This document shows positions 40,929 to 50,621 of a DNA stretch of 64,000 nt, piece after piece. Each line of letters opens with the position of its first letter. Positions within the stretch are counted from its first letter, which is position 1. The stretch is from Vibrio sp. RE88 (GTDB taxonomy: Bacteria > Pseudomonadota > Gammaproteobacteria > Enterobacterales > Vibrionaceae): contig NZ_VTYQ01000001.1 in assembly GCF_013113835.1 (NCBI RefSeq), positions 496,001 to 560,000 on the forward strand. The letters are read 5' to 3'. The notes beneath the pieces are model-generated. The model was not told where the DNA came from, made no database searches, and saw nothing but the letters and a program-made list of their open reading frames with translations. The position numbers were made by a program, and so were the translations under genes.

Positions 40929-42338
40929 ATGAACACATTACTGCGCTGGTGGAGCTTGTTGCTGCTTCCCGGTTGGCTTTTTGCGCTTCCAACATGGGCA
41001 AATGCCCTCGAAGTGAACATAAATGAAGCGAAAATGATTCGCCTGTCAGAAAAGGCAAAGTCGATTTTTATTTCCAATACACACATCGCGGACTACCAAC
41101 CTATGACCAATACCAAAATCATGGTGTTTGGTATGCAGGCTGGCACTGCCACGATCACCGTTCTTAATGAGCAGGAACGAGTGATTTACAGCAACAAAAT
41201 TCGCGTGGTCCATGATACTCAGGAATTGGATGAACTAATCAAAGCCCAGTTCCCTGATGCTTCTGTGAATTCTGAGTCACTCGGTGGCAAGCTGTGGCTT
41301 AAAGGGTCTGTACCGACTCCGGCAATGGCGCACAGTATCGTTAATGTGGCGAAAGGGTATTTGTCTCCGATCGTCGCTCCGCAAGAGAGCAATAACAATG
41401 ACTCTTCAAAAAGCAGTAATTCATCGGAGAGTAACTCTGAAAACCAGCAAAACTCGAATGGTGACGAGCTGATTAACCAGTTGGTCGTGACGATGCCAAC
41501 GCAAGTCAACATCCGTATTCGAATTGCAGAAGTTTCACGCAATGTATCGAATAAACTCGGCATTAAGTGGGGCTCTCTGGTCACCAATGGCAGCACCGTT
41601 GAGAATACGGTCGGTAGCTTTCTTTACAATAAACCTTGGGATGTAAGTAGTTGGGGCAAACCTAACCTAAGTGCCTTGGTTGATGCGCTGGCTTCTACTG
41701 GTGATATGTCGATTCTGGCAGAGCCAAACCTGACCGCAATGTCTGGTGAAGAAGCCAACTTCCTAGTTGGTGGCGAAGTGCCAATTCCTCTGATTCAAGG
41801 GGACACTGCGACGGTTGAGTACAAACCATTTGGTGTCAATCTGAACTTCAAACCTGTTGTGCTTGGCCCAGATAGAATCAGCTTAAAGGTTGAGCCTGAG
41901 GTCAGCAGTGTGTCTGTTGATAATCAAGCGGTTTTAAATGGCAATGTGCTGCCTTCCTTCACGTCACGTAGAGCGTCAACAACGATTGAACTGGCTAGCG
42001 GGCAGAGCTTTGCACTTGGCGGTTTACTGCAAAGCAGCGAAATTGAGCAGCTGCAAAAACTGCCGGGTATGGGGGATATTCCAATTCTAGGTGGCCTTTT
42101 CCGTTCTAACGAGTATCAACGCCGTGAAACAGAACTGATCATTATCGCGACCGCTTACCTTGTCGAGCCAACACGAAGCGATAACTTGCCGATTCCTACC
42201 GATGCTCTGATTCCACAAAGCGATCTGGAGAGACTGCTGGCGCTGCCTGACGAGGATTTCGTCGGAACCAGTGGCAAAGCAACTTACACCGACAACCGCA
42301 AGCCTCGTTTACTGGGCGACAACGGATTTTACTACTGA
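40929..42338 (+). CDS. cpaC: Tad pilus outer-membrane secretin CpaC/RcpA
   Basis: A 469-residue secretin forming the outer-membrane gate of the Tad pilus. Signal peptide (to about A26, W-A-N-A), N-terminal pilus-associated domain, and the secretin core with V-P-I-P, S-R-R-A-S-T-T-I-E-L and F-A-L-G-G-L-L-Q-S (last strands). A Ser/Asn-rich insert lies at about residues 154-175. The stop at 42338 is 7 bases before cpaD. Confidence 0.92.
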   Translation: MNTLLRWWSLLLLPGWLFALPTWANALEVNINEAKMIRLSEKAKSIFISNTHIADYQPMTNTKIMVFGMQAGTATITVLNEQERVIYSNKIRVVHDTQELDELIKAQFPDASVNSESLGGKLWLKGSVPTPAMAHSIVNVAKGYLSPIVAPQESNNNDSSKSSNSSESNSENQQNSNGDELINQLVVTMPTQVNIRIRIAEVSRNVSNKLGIKWGSLVTNGSTVENTVGSFLYNKPWDVSSWGKPNLSALVDALASTGDMSILAEPNLTAMSGEEANFLVGGEVPIPLIQGDTATVEYKPFGVNLNFKPVVLGPDRISLKVEPEVSSVSVDNQAVLNGNVLPSFTSRRASTTIELASGQSFALGGLLQSSEIEQLQKLPGMGDIPILGGLFRSNEYQRRETELIIIATAYLVEPTRSDNLPIPTDALIPQSDLERLLALPDEDFVGTSGKATYTDNRKPRLLGDNGFYY

Positions 42339-42345
42339 GGTGCGC

Positions 42346-42972
42346 ATGAAATTACAATCGTTACTTTTGCCTGTTTTGCTCGTCCTGAGTGGCTGTGCTT
42401 CTGATCAAATAGCGCGTCAGCCTGCCATTGATGTGGTCTCCGTAACTAATAAGCTTACTCTTGCGGTCGAAAAGCAGTCGCTCACTCCGCAGCAGCAACA
42501 GGATATCCGTTCGTTCATCGTTCAGCGCGGAAACCCTTATAGCCTAAGAGTGAAATTGGTGAGCTATTCACCTAAAGGGCAGTCTCAGATTAAGCCTATT
42601 TCAAACCTATTGCTCGGACAGGGACTCGCCAAGCACCAGATCATGATGGCACGCGCGACCGGAACTCAATCTGGTGATGTGCAGGTCATCGTTGAGTCGT
42701 TTCGTGCCAAAGTGCCTGGATGTGGCACTGATAAATCACAGCCGGTCATCTTCAACCAATATAAAACGCATCAGGCATACGGGTGCAGTAATGCTGCGGC
42801 TTTAGCGCAAATGGTCGCTAACCCGAAGGATTTGGTTGTGGGTGAAAAGCTCGGTCCAACGAATGGGGCAAAAGCCGTCGCGGCCATTGATGCTTATGTT
42901 GCTCCAGCAAGCACCAATGAAAATAGTCAGGATAACGGCTCGGTGATTTCGATTAATACGGGGGGCAACTAA
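42346..42972 (+). CDS. cpaD: Tad pilus lipoprotein CpaD-like
   Basis: A 208-residue lipoprotein (lipobox L-S-G-C, C17) of the CpaD type, probably a pilotin-like partner of the secretin. The CpaD signature is seen in the C-terminal half: Y-G-C-S-N-A-A-A-L-A-Q-M-V-A-N-P-K-D-L-V. GAGG stands a few bases before the ATG at 42346; a longer frame from 42271 overlaps the secretin gene and lacks a signal peptide. Confidence 0.82.
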   Translation: MKLQSLLLPVLLVLSGCASDQIARQPAIDVVSVTNKLTLAVEKQSLTPQQQQDIRSFIVQRGNPYSLRVKLVSYSPKGQSQIKPISNLLLGQGLAKHQIMMARATGTQSGDVQVIVESFRAKVPGCGTDKSQPVIFNQYKTHQAYGCSNAAALAQMVANPKDLVVGEKLGPTNGAKAVAAIDAYVAPASTNENSQDNGSVISINTGGN

Positions 42973-42974
42973 TA

Positions 42975-44138
42975 GTGAAAAATCAGAACCTTTCAGTATT
43001 GGTGGCAAGTTCTCCGGTGCTGGACAGCTACCATCTAAGCCTTGCATTTGCAGAGCAAGGGATCACTCAGCTTACCCAGGTTTCTTTAGAGCGTGAGCAG
43101 ATCATTAAGCAGGCATTGATCCATAACCACAGCGTTATTGCGCTAGATGTGATTGGTTTGTCAATTGAAGATGCTCAAAGCCTCGTGAGTAATCTAGTTC
43201 ATCGTACAGGCTGCAAGGTCATCGCAATTGGTGATGATGAGAAGATCGCTTACTACCGCAGTTTGCTATCGGCTGGAGCTCTCGAATATTTGGTGAATCC
43301 TATTACACCGGATGCGTTAGCGTCTCTCGATTTTGGCCACCATCACAATGGAAACCAAAGTGGGAAACGTATCTCTGTGGTGGGTACTAAAGGTGGCGTT
43401 GGCACTTCCACTGTCGTTGCGAATCTCGCGCGAATGATGAACAGCCGTGGCCAGTCGACAGCAGTGGCTGACCTTGATTTTGCCTCAGGGGATCTGGACT
43501 TACACTTCGATGTTCAAGGGAATACTGCTTTGGTTGAAATGTTGCAGTACCCAGAGCGCCTTGAGCCAGTAGTCTTTGAACGAAGTGGCATTACGGTTCA
43601 GCCAGACTTAACCTTGTTCACTGGCTATTTACCTTTGGATACTGACCCGTTTTGGCCGGACAAAAACGCGTTAGAACATTTCAGCAAATACTGTCTGGAG
43701 CACGCCGATAATCTCATCTTTGATATTCCCTCGTTCTCTCTAAGAGATCAGGTCGGTATGAGCGTGCTAAAAAGTGCAGATGTGCGCGTTATTGTCGTTG
43801 AGCCAACCTTGTCGTCAATTCGTAATGCTGGGCAAATCTTTAGCTTCCTTTCTGCTGGGGCAGAGGCTGGCCTCGCTAAGGAAAACCTTCTAGTCGTCAA
43901 TCACACCAAATCGAACAAAGCTTCCTTGATTGCATTGAATGACGTTCACCGTGCACTGGGGGTTGATATTGATGTTTCAGTGCCTTTTGCACCGAATCAC
44001 TTCTTAGCTAAAGAGTCGTTGGGGCAGTCTGCGATCAAAGGGAATCGAAAGGTCAGCCAAGCGTTTTCTGACTTAGCGGATAAAGTTGAAGGCACACAGC
44101 AATCACGCTCATTCAGATTCTGGAAGCGAGGGGCGTAA
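42975..44138 (+). CDS. tadZ: Tad pilus ParA-like localisation protein TadZ
   Basis: A 387-residue protein with a degenerate receiver-like N-terminal domain (about 1-120) and a ParA/MinD-type ATPase (from about 130). The deviant Walker A reads K-G-G-V-G-T-S-T. TadZ places the pilus machine at a cell pole in other bacteria. The start is GTG, two bases after the cpaD stop; it overlaps tadA by one base. Confidence 0.9.
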   Translation: MKNQNLSVLVASSPVLDSYHLSLAFAEQGITQLTQVSLEREQIIKQALIHNHSVIALDVIGLSIEDAQSLVSNLVHRTGCKVIAIGDDEKIAYYRSLLSAGALEYLVNPITPDALASLDFGHHHNGNQSGKRISVVGTKGGVGTSTVVANLARMMNSRGQSTAVADLDFASGDLDLHFDVQGNTALVEMLQYPERLEPVVFERSGITVQPDLTLFTGYLPLDTDPFWPDKNALEHFSKYCLEHADNLIFDIPSFSLRDQVGMSVLKSADVRVIVVEPTLSSIRNAGQIFSFLSAGAEAGLAKENLLVVNHTKSNKASLIALNDVHRALGVDIDVSVPFAPNHFLAKESLGQSAIKGNRKVSQAFSDLADKVEGTQQSRSFRFWKRGA

Positions 44139-45475
44139 TGTTTAAGTCGACAAGAGCGAAAGAGCCATTAGCGATAAATCACGCACACAGTGCCGTAGCC
44201 GCGCAATCGGATCCTATTCGTGAACATTATCATCTGATCCACTCGCAGGTGGTGAATGCGATTGAAGCCAGCGTTGTCATCAAGCTGAGTCCTCAGGAAT
44301 TAGAATCGAGGATTTTACTGCTGGTGACGGACGTGGTTGCGACTCATCAGCTGCCGCTTGGCAATCGTGAAGTCGCGCTAGTAGTCAAACAGCTGGTGGA
44401 TGAGCTATTGGGTTTGGGACCACTGCAACCATTGATCGATGATCCTATGGTTAGTGACATCATGGTGAATGGACCCAATGAGGTTTACATCGAGAAGTTG
44501 GGTAAATTGCAAAAGACGTCGGTCGAGTTTCGCAGCGAAGAGCAACTGCTCAACTTAGCCCGTCGAATCGTCAGCAAAGTTGGTCGTCGAATTGATGAAA
44601 GTTCACCCCTGGTTGATGCGCGTTTAGAAGATGGCAGCAGGGTCAATGTCATGATCCCTCCGCTTGCATTGGATGGCACGTGTATTTCAATTCGTAAATT
44701 CAATCAGGAAAAGCTGTCTCTCAATCAGATGGCTCAAAATGGCGCCATGTCAGACAGTATGGTGCGCTTACTGGATATCATTGTTCGTTGTCGGTTGAAT
44801 GTTTTGATTGCGGGTGGAACAGGTGCAGGTAAAACAACGCTGCTCAATGCGATGTCATTCAGTATTTCGCCTCATGAGCGGATTATCACCATTGAAGATG
44901 CCGCAGAACTTCAGCTTCAACAGCCGCACGTGGTTCGAGCTGAAACCCGACCTGCAAACGCAGAAGGGCTCGCTGCTGTCAGTCAGCGAGAGCTGGTTAA
45001 GAATGCGTTAAGGATGCGTCCTGATCGCATCATCCTCGGAGAGGTGCGTGGTGACGAAGCCTTTGAAATGATGCAGGCCATGAACACTGGCCACGAAGGT
45101 TCTTTGTCGACCTTACACGCGAACTCTTCGTTAGATGCATTGGTTCGAATTGAAAACATGCTGATGATGGCGCAATCCACTTTGCCATTGTTTGCGTTGC
45201 GTCGACAAGTGGCTGATACGATTGATGTGGTGGTTCAGGTTGAGAGAATGCGTGATGGCAAGCGTCGTGTCGTTGCTATCACAGAGGTTATCGGCTTGGA
45301 AGGTGAGCAGTATGTCACCAATGATCTCTACCGCTTTGAGGTTCAGGGAGAAGATCATCAGGGTCAACTGCTAGGCAAGTACATGAGTGCCAGAAGCTTG
45401 CCTGCTTTTGCATCCAAAGCGCAATATTACCAACTTGATAGCCAATTACGTTCGGCCATGGAGCTCGACTTATGA
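44138..45475 (+). CDS. tadA: Tad pilus secretion ATPase TadA/CpaF
   Basis: A 445-residue bifunctional motor ATPase. Walker A G-G-T-G-A-G-K-T-T at residues 226-234; the Asp box I-T-I-E-D-A-A-E-L and Walker B I-L-G-E-V-R-G-D-E follow, then the His box G-H-E-G-S-L-S-T-L-H-A. CpaF-type N-terminal extension (about 1-90). Overlaps tadZ by one base and tadB by four. Confidence 0.94.
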   Translation: MFKSTRAKEPLAINHAHSAVAAQSDPIREHYHLIHSQVVNAIEASVVIKLSPQELESRILLLVTDVVATHQLPLGNREVALVVKQLVDELLGLGPLQPLIDDPMVSDIMVNGPNEVYIEKLGKLQKTSVEFRSEEQLLNLARRIVSKVGRRIDESSPLVDARLEDGSRVNVMIPPLALDGTCISIRKFNQEKLSLNQMAQNGAMSDSMVRLLDIIVRCRLNVLIAGGTGAGKTTLLNAMSFSISPHERIITIEDAAELQLQQPHVVRAETRPANAEGLAAVSQRELVKNALRMRPDRIILGEVRGDEAFEMMQAMNTGHEGSLSTLHANSSLDALVRIENMLMMAQSTLPLFALRRQVADTIDVVVQVERMRDGKRRVVAITEVIGLEGEQYVTNDLYRFEVQGEDHQGQLLGKYMSARSLPAFASKAQYYQLDSQLRSAMELDL

Positions 45476-46377
45476 TCCTTGCTCTGGTCGTGATTTGGTG
45501 CCTGACCGTAGCGGTTTCTCTTCATTACTACAGCCAGCGTCGTAATGTGAAGCGACGTTTGTCGAAGTACGTCCCTGATGCGGGCACGAGTCATTTAAGC
45601 TCGATTGTCAAATCGCACCAGTCTGGCGGGAGAGTGCGCGAGTTCTTGTATCGTACTGATGCCTTGTTGCCAAGTCAGGACAAGCTACTGCTTGCTTTGT
45701 CAGCATTCGCTTTACCGCTTGGCACGATATTCTGGTTGCAAGCACTGGCATGGTATTGGCAAACCGCTGTTGTTTTAGTGTGTTTTGGTGTCTTGTTCTG
45801 CACGCTGTTTGTTGTGCGTCGTAAAAAGCAAATTGAAGAGTTTGATACCAATATCGTTCAGGTGTTGGGTCTTGTTAGTCGCGCGGTGTCCGCCGGACTT
45901 TCTGTTCCTCAAGCCATCGAACAAGTGGCGAACTCTCAAACAGGGTTATTAGGGCGGGAATTTGCGCTTATTACAGACAATTTGGCGTTAGGTATTTCGC
46001 TGCGTCAAACACTTGATGAAGCCTGTACTCGCCTCCCTTACCGTACTTTTCGTTATTTTTCCGTCGCTCTGATTCTTAATCAGAGTAACGGTGGCCAGTT
46101 GAGGGAGATCCTCCACAATCTGAGCCGCACCATGCATGACAATCGAGCCATGCTCAAGAAAGTAAAAAGTATGACCGCGGAACCGAGAATGACGGCAAAA
46201 TTTCTCTCATTGCTGCCTTTGTTGCTGGTGGCCGTTGTTGCGTGGATTGATGTGTCATTGTTCGAGTTACTGGTCTACACCGAAAGCGGTCAGTCGATTT
46301 TGATTTATTGTGCAGCCAGTATTGCTTTTGGCGGCTTCACGCTCCATTCGCTGACAAAAAATAGGAAGTTCTCATGA
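45472..46377 (+). CDS. tadB: Tad pilus inner-membrane platform protein TadB
   Basis: A 301-residue inner-membrane protein with N-terminal helices, a cytoplasmic type II secretion F domain (S-R-A-V-S-A-G-L-S-V-P-Q-A-I-E-Q-V) and C-terminal helices. It pairs with TadC as the platform driven by TadA. Overlaps tadA and tadC by 4 bases each. Confidence 0.92.
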   Translation: MILALVVIWCLTVAVSLHYYSQRRNVKRRLSKYVPDAGTSHLSSIVKSHQSGGRVREFLYRTDALLPSQDKLLLALSAFALPLGTIFWLQALAWYWQTAVVLVCFGVLFCTLFVVRRKKQIEEFDTNIVQVLGLVSRAVSAGLSVPQAIEQVANSQTGLLGREFALITDNLALGISLRQTLDEACTRLPYRTFRYFSVALILNQSNGGQLREILHNLSRTMHDNRAMLKKVKSMTAEPRMTAKFLSLLPLLLVAVVAWIDVSLFELLVYTESGQSILIYCAASIAFGGFTLHSLTKNRKFS

Positions 46378-47228
46378 TATCTATGATTGCGACCTTACTG
46401 ATTGTGGTGGGCGTCATTAGCTCCGTGATTTGCTTTCAGCTTGCGCGTCAGCAAGACGTCATCCATCGCCGCTTAAAACAGGTCAGTATTTCGACACTGC
46501 ATACTCGCTCACTAGGCGAAAAATGGCGATGGAAGTCGAACCCTGCTCGTCAAAAGCAATTAGCATTACTTGGCTTTAGCCAAAATCATGCAGAAACCCA
46601 GTTTGTATTGATTCGCTTTGTCTTGATGCTTTGCGGCGCTGGCTTGTGGCATTTTGGCCGCTCTTTAGATTGGTCGGCAGCGGATATTGCTCAGGATATA
46701 GCGGTGGCAATCGCTTGTGGTATTGCAGTTGATCGACTGCTCGAATGGCGTGTTAACCAGATTCGTCAGGAAATCTCCAAAGTGTCACCCGATGCACTTG
46801 ATCTTATGGTGGTCTGCGTCGCTTCTGGACTGACACTGGAAAACACTTTCCGTGTTGTTGGTGAAGAAATGACGTCAGTTTCTCCGGCCTTAGCCCGAGA
46901 ATGGGCACTGACTGCAACGGAAATGTCAGTGCTGGATTCTCCGCAGCAAGCTTTGCTCAATCTGGATCAGAGATTGGAATTGCCAGATATCAACAACATG
47001 GTTGTGACTATGTCTCAAGCGCTTCAGTTTGGTACGCCTCTCTCGCAGGCATTGAGCCTGATTGCGTCTGATAGTCGTCAATACCAGTTGCTCGATCTCG
47101 AAGAATGGGTAGGAAAAATTCCAGCCAAAATGTCTTTCCCGCTTGTGGTGTTCATCATGCTTCCAGTGGTGGTCATGATTGTCGCCCCTGTGGTTCTCAG
47201 CTTGTTTAATACCTTGGACACATTATGA
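46374..47228 (+). CDS. tadC: Tad pilus inner-membrane platform protein TadC
   Basis: A 284-residue partner of TadB: N-terminal helix, helices around residues 80-120, a T2SS-F domain (S-P-D-A-L-D-L-M-V-V-C-V-A-S-G-L-T-L-E) and a final hydrophobic helix. Overlaps tadB and tadD by 4 bases each, suggesting fixed stoichiometry by coupled translation. Confidence 0.92.
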   Translation: MISMIATLLIVVGVISSVICFQLARQQDVIHRRLKQVSISTLHTRSLGEKWRWKSNPARQKQLALLGFSQNHAETQFVLIRFVLMLCGAGLWHFGRSLDWSAADIAQDIAVAIACGIAVDRLLEWRVNQIRQEISKVSPDALDLMVVCVASGLTLENTFRVVGEEMTSVSPALAREWALTATEMSVLDSPQQALLNLDQRLELPDINNMVVTMSQALQFGTPLSQALSLIASDSRQYQLLDLEEWVGKIPAKMSFPLVVFIMLPVVVMIVAPVVLSLFNTLDTL

Positions 47229-47959
47229 TTAAACCATTTCTCTCAGCCTGCTTTTGTCTATTGGTTTTTGGTTGTCAGTCTACAGACAGTCAGGTTGAGC
47301 AATCCGATTTTCAACTAGCTGAAACCGCACTGACAAACGGCCATGCGGATAATGCGCTTAGCATCTATAAGCAGAAACTGGAGATGACTCCAGATGATCC
47401 CCAGCTATTGTTTCTGGCGGGTAGTGCCAGTAATCAAGCCGCTCGTTACGATGAGGCGCTGCATTATCTCAAAAAGGGCAGTGCACTTAAGCCCTCCCCA
47501 CAGTTTGATCGTGAATTAGGTCGCGCGCACTTAGCATTAGGAAATGTTCGTTTAGCGACGGAATCACTGCGCAGAGCGGTGGAAGGAAACGATAAAGACG
47601 AAGTGGCGCTAAACAGTCTTGGTGTGAGTTACTCACTGCAAAAAAACTATACGGCTGCTCGTGATACATTTCAGCAGGCGATTAACATTAGGCCGGACAG
47701 TTTAGAGTACCGAAACAACCTCGCGTTGAGCTGGATGCTAGATGGTCAGCCAGATCAAAGTATTCGGATTCTTTACCCAATTTACCAACGTGGTGAAGCG
47801 ACAACTAAGCTGCGGCTTAATCTAGCATTATCTTATGCGTTGCAAGGTGAGGTCGATGCTGCACGAACGATCGCGATGGGCGATCTGACCAAAGCGGAGC
47901 TAGAGAACAACTTAGCGTATTACCAGCATCTTGCTGAGCTGGGAGCTAGCACATGGTGA
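47225..47959 (+). CDS. tadD: Tad pilus TPR lipoprotein TadD
   Basis: A 244-residue lipoprotein (V-F-G-C, C17) with TPR repeats from about residue 28 to 200 (for example A-L-S-I-Y-K-Q-K-L-E-M-T-P-D-D-P and N-S-L-G-V-S-Y-S). TadD proteins are thought to help secretin assembly. Overlaps tadC by 4 bases and tadE by 7. Confidence 0.9.
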   Translation: MIKPFLSACFCLLVFGCQSTDSQVEQSDFQLAETALTNGHADNALSIYKQKLEMTPDDPQLLFLAGSASNQAARYDEALHYLKKGSALKPSPQFDRELGRAHLALGNVRLATESLRRAVEGNDKDEVALNSLGVSYSLQKNYTAARDTFQQAINIRPDSLEYRNNLALSWMLDGQPDQSIRILYPIYQRGEATTKLRLNLALSYALQGEVDAARTIAMGDLTKAELENNLAYYQHLAELGASTW

Positions 47960-48387
47960 TGAAGCGTCATTCTGGGAGCCAGACGATAGAGTTTGCAATG
48001 GTAATTGTTCCCCTGATGATTGTGCTACTGGCGGCATTTGAATTTGCTCGCCTGATGTGGGTCACCATGATCTTTGAATCTGCCGTCAATGCTGCGGTTA
48101 GGGATGTAAGAACGCTGCCACCTTCCACGACTTTAGACAGTCAAATTCGAGATCGCATCGCCTCGTTTCCATTGCTCGATCTAGAGAAGATCGACATTGA
48201 CCCTCCACGTTATAGCGATAGCGTTCAATCTTTAGCTTTGGGGAGAACGACCACTTCTCTAACTGCGGTGATGGCCGAGTACCACATTCGATACCGTTTT
48301 ACCTTTTTATTGGTACCAGCCCTGTCTGAAACGTTTCCTTCAGTGGCGTCTTTAAGTCGAACCGTATTGGTGAGTCATGATGCGTAG
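47953..48387 (+). CDS. tadE: Tad pilus minor pilin TadE
   Basis: A 144-residue pseudopilin. The leader ends at G8 (K-R-H-S-G) and the mature N-terminus is S-Q-T-I-E-F with Glu at +5, followed by a hydrophobic helix. Probably a minor, initiating or tip subunit. GGGAG stands 7 bases before the ATG. Overlaps tadF by 11 bases. Confidence 0.9.
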   Translation: MVMKRHSGSQTIEFAMVIVPLMIVLLAAFEFARLMWVTMIFESAVNAAVRDVRTLPPSTTLDSQIRDRIASFPLLDLEKIDIDPPRYSDSVQSLALGRTTTSLTAVMAEYHIRYRFTFLLVPALSETFPSVASLSRTVLVSHDA

Positions 48388-48946
48388 TGTTTCAAAACAA
48401 AATGGCGCAACCGTGATTGAGTTTCCGTTTGTTGTGCTCGGAATTCTGACCATCGTTTTGGGGCTGTTCGCAGTGTACAAGCTGCTCTACCTTCAAAGTC
48501 GTGTCGATAGTACGGCATATTCGATGGCGAGCGCTGCTGCAAGAGCGTTAGTGCCGCAAGGTAGCGCCAAAGCCTATGACGATGCGAGCGCTAGTCAACT
48601 GTTGAGTGTCGCGCAGCGTTCTTTACCCACAGGTTTTGAAGCAGAACATATCGGGCTTGTGCTTGAAATTCGAACCGTGACTGCTGGGCGCACAGAGCTT
48701 GTCACCCAAAAAGCAGGCAGTGACTGCGAGGTAGAACAAACGATAGATGCTCTGTCTTTACTCGCCCCAATCAGCCGAAGTTCGATTGCCTCGTTACGTG
48801 GTAAGACTGCGAGCCTGTATCAGGTAACTCTTTGTGTCTCCGAGCCGTTGGAGTCGGATAGTGCCATTTTCAATTGGCTGCCGTTACCGCTTCCAACATC
48901 CATGCGCAGCCAAGCTACCATGATAGGGAGGCGCTACAGTGCTTAA
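48377..48946 (+). CDS. tadF: Tad pilus minor pilin TadF
   Basis: A 189-residue pseudopilin with leader K-Q-N-G and mature start A-T-V-I-E-F (Glu +5), then a hydrophobic helix and a soluble C-terminal domain with two cysteines. Overlaps tadE by 11 bases and tadG by 8. Confidence 0.88.
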   Translation: MMRSVSKQNGATVIEFPFVVLGILTIVLGLFAVYKLLYLQSRVDSTAYSMASAAARALVPQGSAKAYDDASASQLLSVAQRSLPTGFEAEHIGLVLEIRTVTAGRTELVTQKAGSDCEVEQTIDALSLLAPISRSSIASLRGKTASLYQVTLCVSEPLESDSAIFNWLPLPLPTSMRSQATMIGRRYSA

Positions 48947-50132
48947 GCAACACACAGGCTCCGTCTCCTTATCCTTCTTAGCTCTGCTGATTCCTTTGGT
49001 GGTGCTGTCTGCTGCGACCATCATGATTGGTTTTCAGGTACAACTGAGCAGCCGTGCGATGCAAGCCGTAGACGCGGCTTCCTTGGCGTGTGCATTTGCC
49101 GACTACTCCGATCCTAGCGTTAATCAGGCGTATTTGGAGTATTACCAGCCCAACGTAAAACTGGTGAAAAGCGAGATATACAGTGCTTCAGGCTGCGAGC
49201 TGAACATGGGGTATCAGCTGACGGGGCTATTCTCATCATTGAAATTTGCACAGGCCTCGTATTCAGCACAATCCGGTTCAGTAGAGCAAGCGCACGTCAA
49301 TCAGTCGGCCAGTGTGACCCCAACGGAAATGACTTTAGTGTTGGACATTTCCAGCTCCATGACAGGGTCAATCGACACATTAAAGAGCATCCTTACCCGA
49401 GCAATAGAACGCATTGAGCAAGACAATGTACAAATCGATGGAAGGCGAGCGATTAGCATCTCTATCGTGCCTTTTTCTGATGGAGTATCTGCTCGCAATG
49501 CCGATTGGTTAGATGACAAAGGCGTCTTTTGTATCGATGGGCTAACCAAAGAATCTGGCGGCTCTGTATTGGTGGATGAAACTGTTCAAAACCTAGACCG
49601 AATTCATTCCGAGAAGGCGGTTAGTCATCGTGCACCGGACGAGTTTCTCGCAGATTGCAGTGCCTCTGCCACCCTTGTCCCGCTTACCGACAATATGAGC
49701 GAAGTGAAAACAGCAATTAATGCCCTGACGACGACAGGTGGCACCCGCTCGTATCAAGGGGTTATCTGGGGGGCTCGTCAACTGATTCCCAGATGGCGCC
49801 ATGAATGGGGATACAACCCTTATTCTCTCGCACCTAAGCAAAAGCTGGTTCTGATGACTGACGGGGCTGACAGCGGTTACGTGTTGGATGATCTGATTGA
49901 CGCTGGCCTTTGTGACCGTTTAGCCAATGAATTTGCTATTGAGCTCAATTTCATTGGTTTCAATGTCCAAGACAGCCGCCTAGCTCAGTTTCAGAGCTGC
50001 ATCAACGCCGCAAATACAGACGGAATCAAGGGGCAGGTTTTCTCTGCAACCAACACCGAGAAACTCGATGAGTACTTTTCAAAGATATTGGAAGTTCAGT
50101 ATGACACCACGCTTAACTTCGGACAGAAATAA
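48939..50132 (+). CDS. tadG: Tad pilus VWA-domain protein TadG
   Basis: A 397-residue protein with a pilin-like N-terminus (T-G-S-V-S-L-S-F, no Glu at +5, hydrophobic helix) and a von Willebrand A domain from about residue 127, with the metal site D-I-S-S-S (D-x-S-x-S). TadG is thought to be an adhesive or envelope-spanning component. The GTG start follows GGGAGG at 7 bases. The stop is 24 bases before the thioredoxin-like gene, the tightest link between the pilus operon and the redox genes. Confidence 0.9.
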   Translation: MLKQHTGSVSLSFLALLIPLVVLSAATIMIGFQVQLSSRAMQAVDAASLACAFADYSDPSVNQAYLEYYQPNVKLVKSEIYSASGCELNMGYQLTGLFSSLKFAQASYSAQSGSVEQAHVNQSASVTPTEMTLVLDISSSMTGSIDTLKSILTRAIERIEQDNVQIDGRRAISISIVPFSDGVSARNADWLDDKGVFCIDGLTKESGGSVLVDETVQNLDRIHSEKAVSHRAPDEFLADCSASATLVPLTDNMSEVKTAINALTTTGGTRSYQGVIWGARQLIPRWRHEWGYNPYSLAPKQKLVLMTDGADSGYVLDDLIDAGLCDRLANEFAIELNFIGFNVQDSRLAQFQSCINAANTDGIKGQVFSATNTEKLDEYFSKILEVQYDTTLNFGQK

Positions 50133-50156
50133 AACAACAAAATTATGGAGAAAATA

Positions 50157-50621
50157 ATGATTAAACAATTGGTTGTGCTATTCGCCTTATGCGCTTCTTT
50201 CTCGGCATCTGCGTTTAAAGAAGGAGACACCATCACAGATTCAGCGTCAACGGGACTCAAGCTGGATCAAAGTCAGTTAACGATAGTGGATTTCTTTGCG
50301 GAGTGGTGTGTGTCATGTCGCCATGAGCTGCCATTGGTTAATCAGCTCTATAGTGAGTTAGAAGGTACTGGCGTGACGGTTGTCGGTGTGGATGTCGATG
50401 AAGAGGTCGAAGTTGGCCTTGAGTTTCAAAAATCGCTGGGTTTGACCTTTCCTGTCGTCAACGATCCAAAGCAACAGTTGATCGCCGAGTTCAAGCCGAT
50501 TGGTATGCCAGCGCTCTACTACATCTATCAGGGCCAAGTACTCAAAGTTCGGTTTGGTGCCATCAATGATATCCGTAACGTTATTCTCACTGATCTGGCT
50601 GATATGGGAGTGCAGCTATGA
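50157..50621 (+). CDS. Periplasmic TlpA-like thioredoxin-fold protein
   Basis: A 154-residue exported thioredoxin-fold protein. Signal peptide to about S-A-S-A (residue 19), then an active site W-C-V-S-C (C51, C54) in a TlpA/ResA-like context (V-D-F-F-A-E-W) and the cis-Pro loop I-G-M-P-A-L-Y. Probably passes electrons in the periplasm; DsbD is encoded at the end of the same set. The ATG at 50157 follows GGAG at 6 bases. The stop overlaps the DUF4266 gene by ATGA. Confidence 0.87.
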   Translation: MIKQLVVLFALCASFSASAFKEGDTITDSASTGLKLDQSQLTIVDFFAEWCVSCRHELPLVNQLYSELEGTGVTVVGVDVDEEVEVGLEFQKSLGLTFPVVNDPKQQLIAEFKPIGMPALYYIYQGQVLKVRFGAINDIRNVILTDLADMGVQL

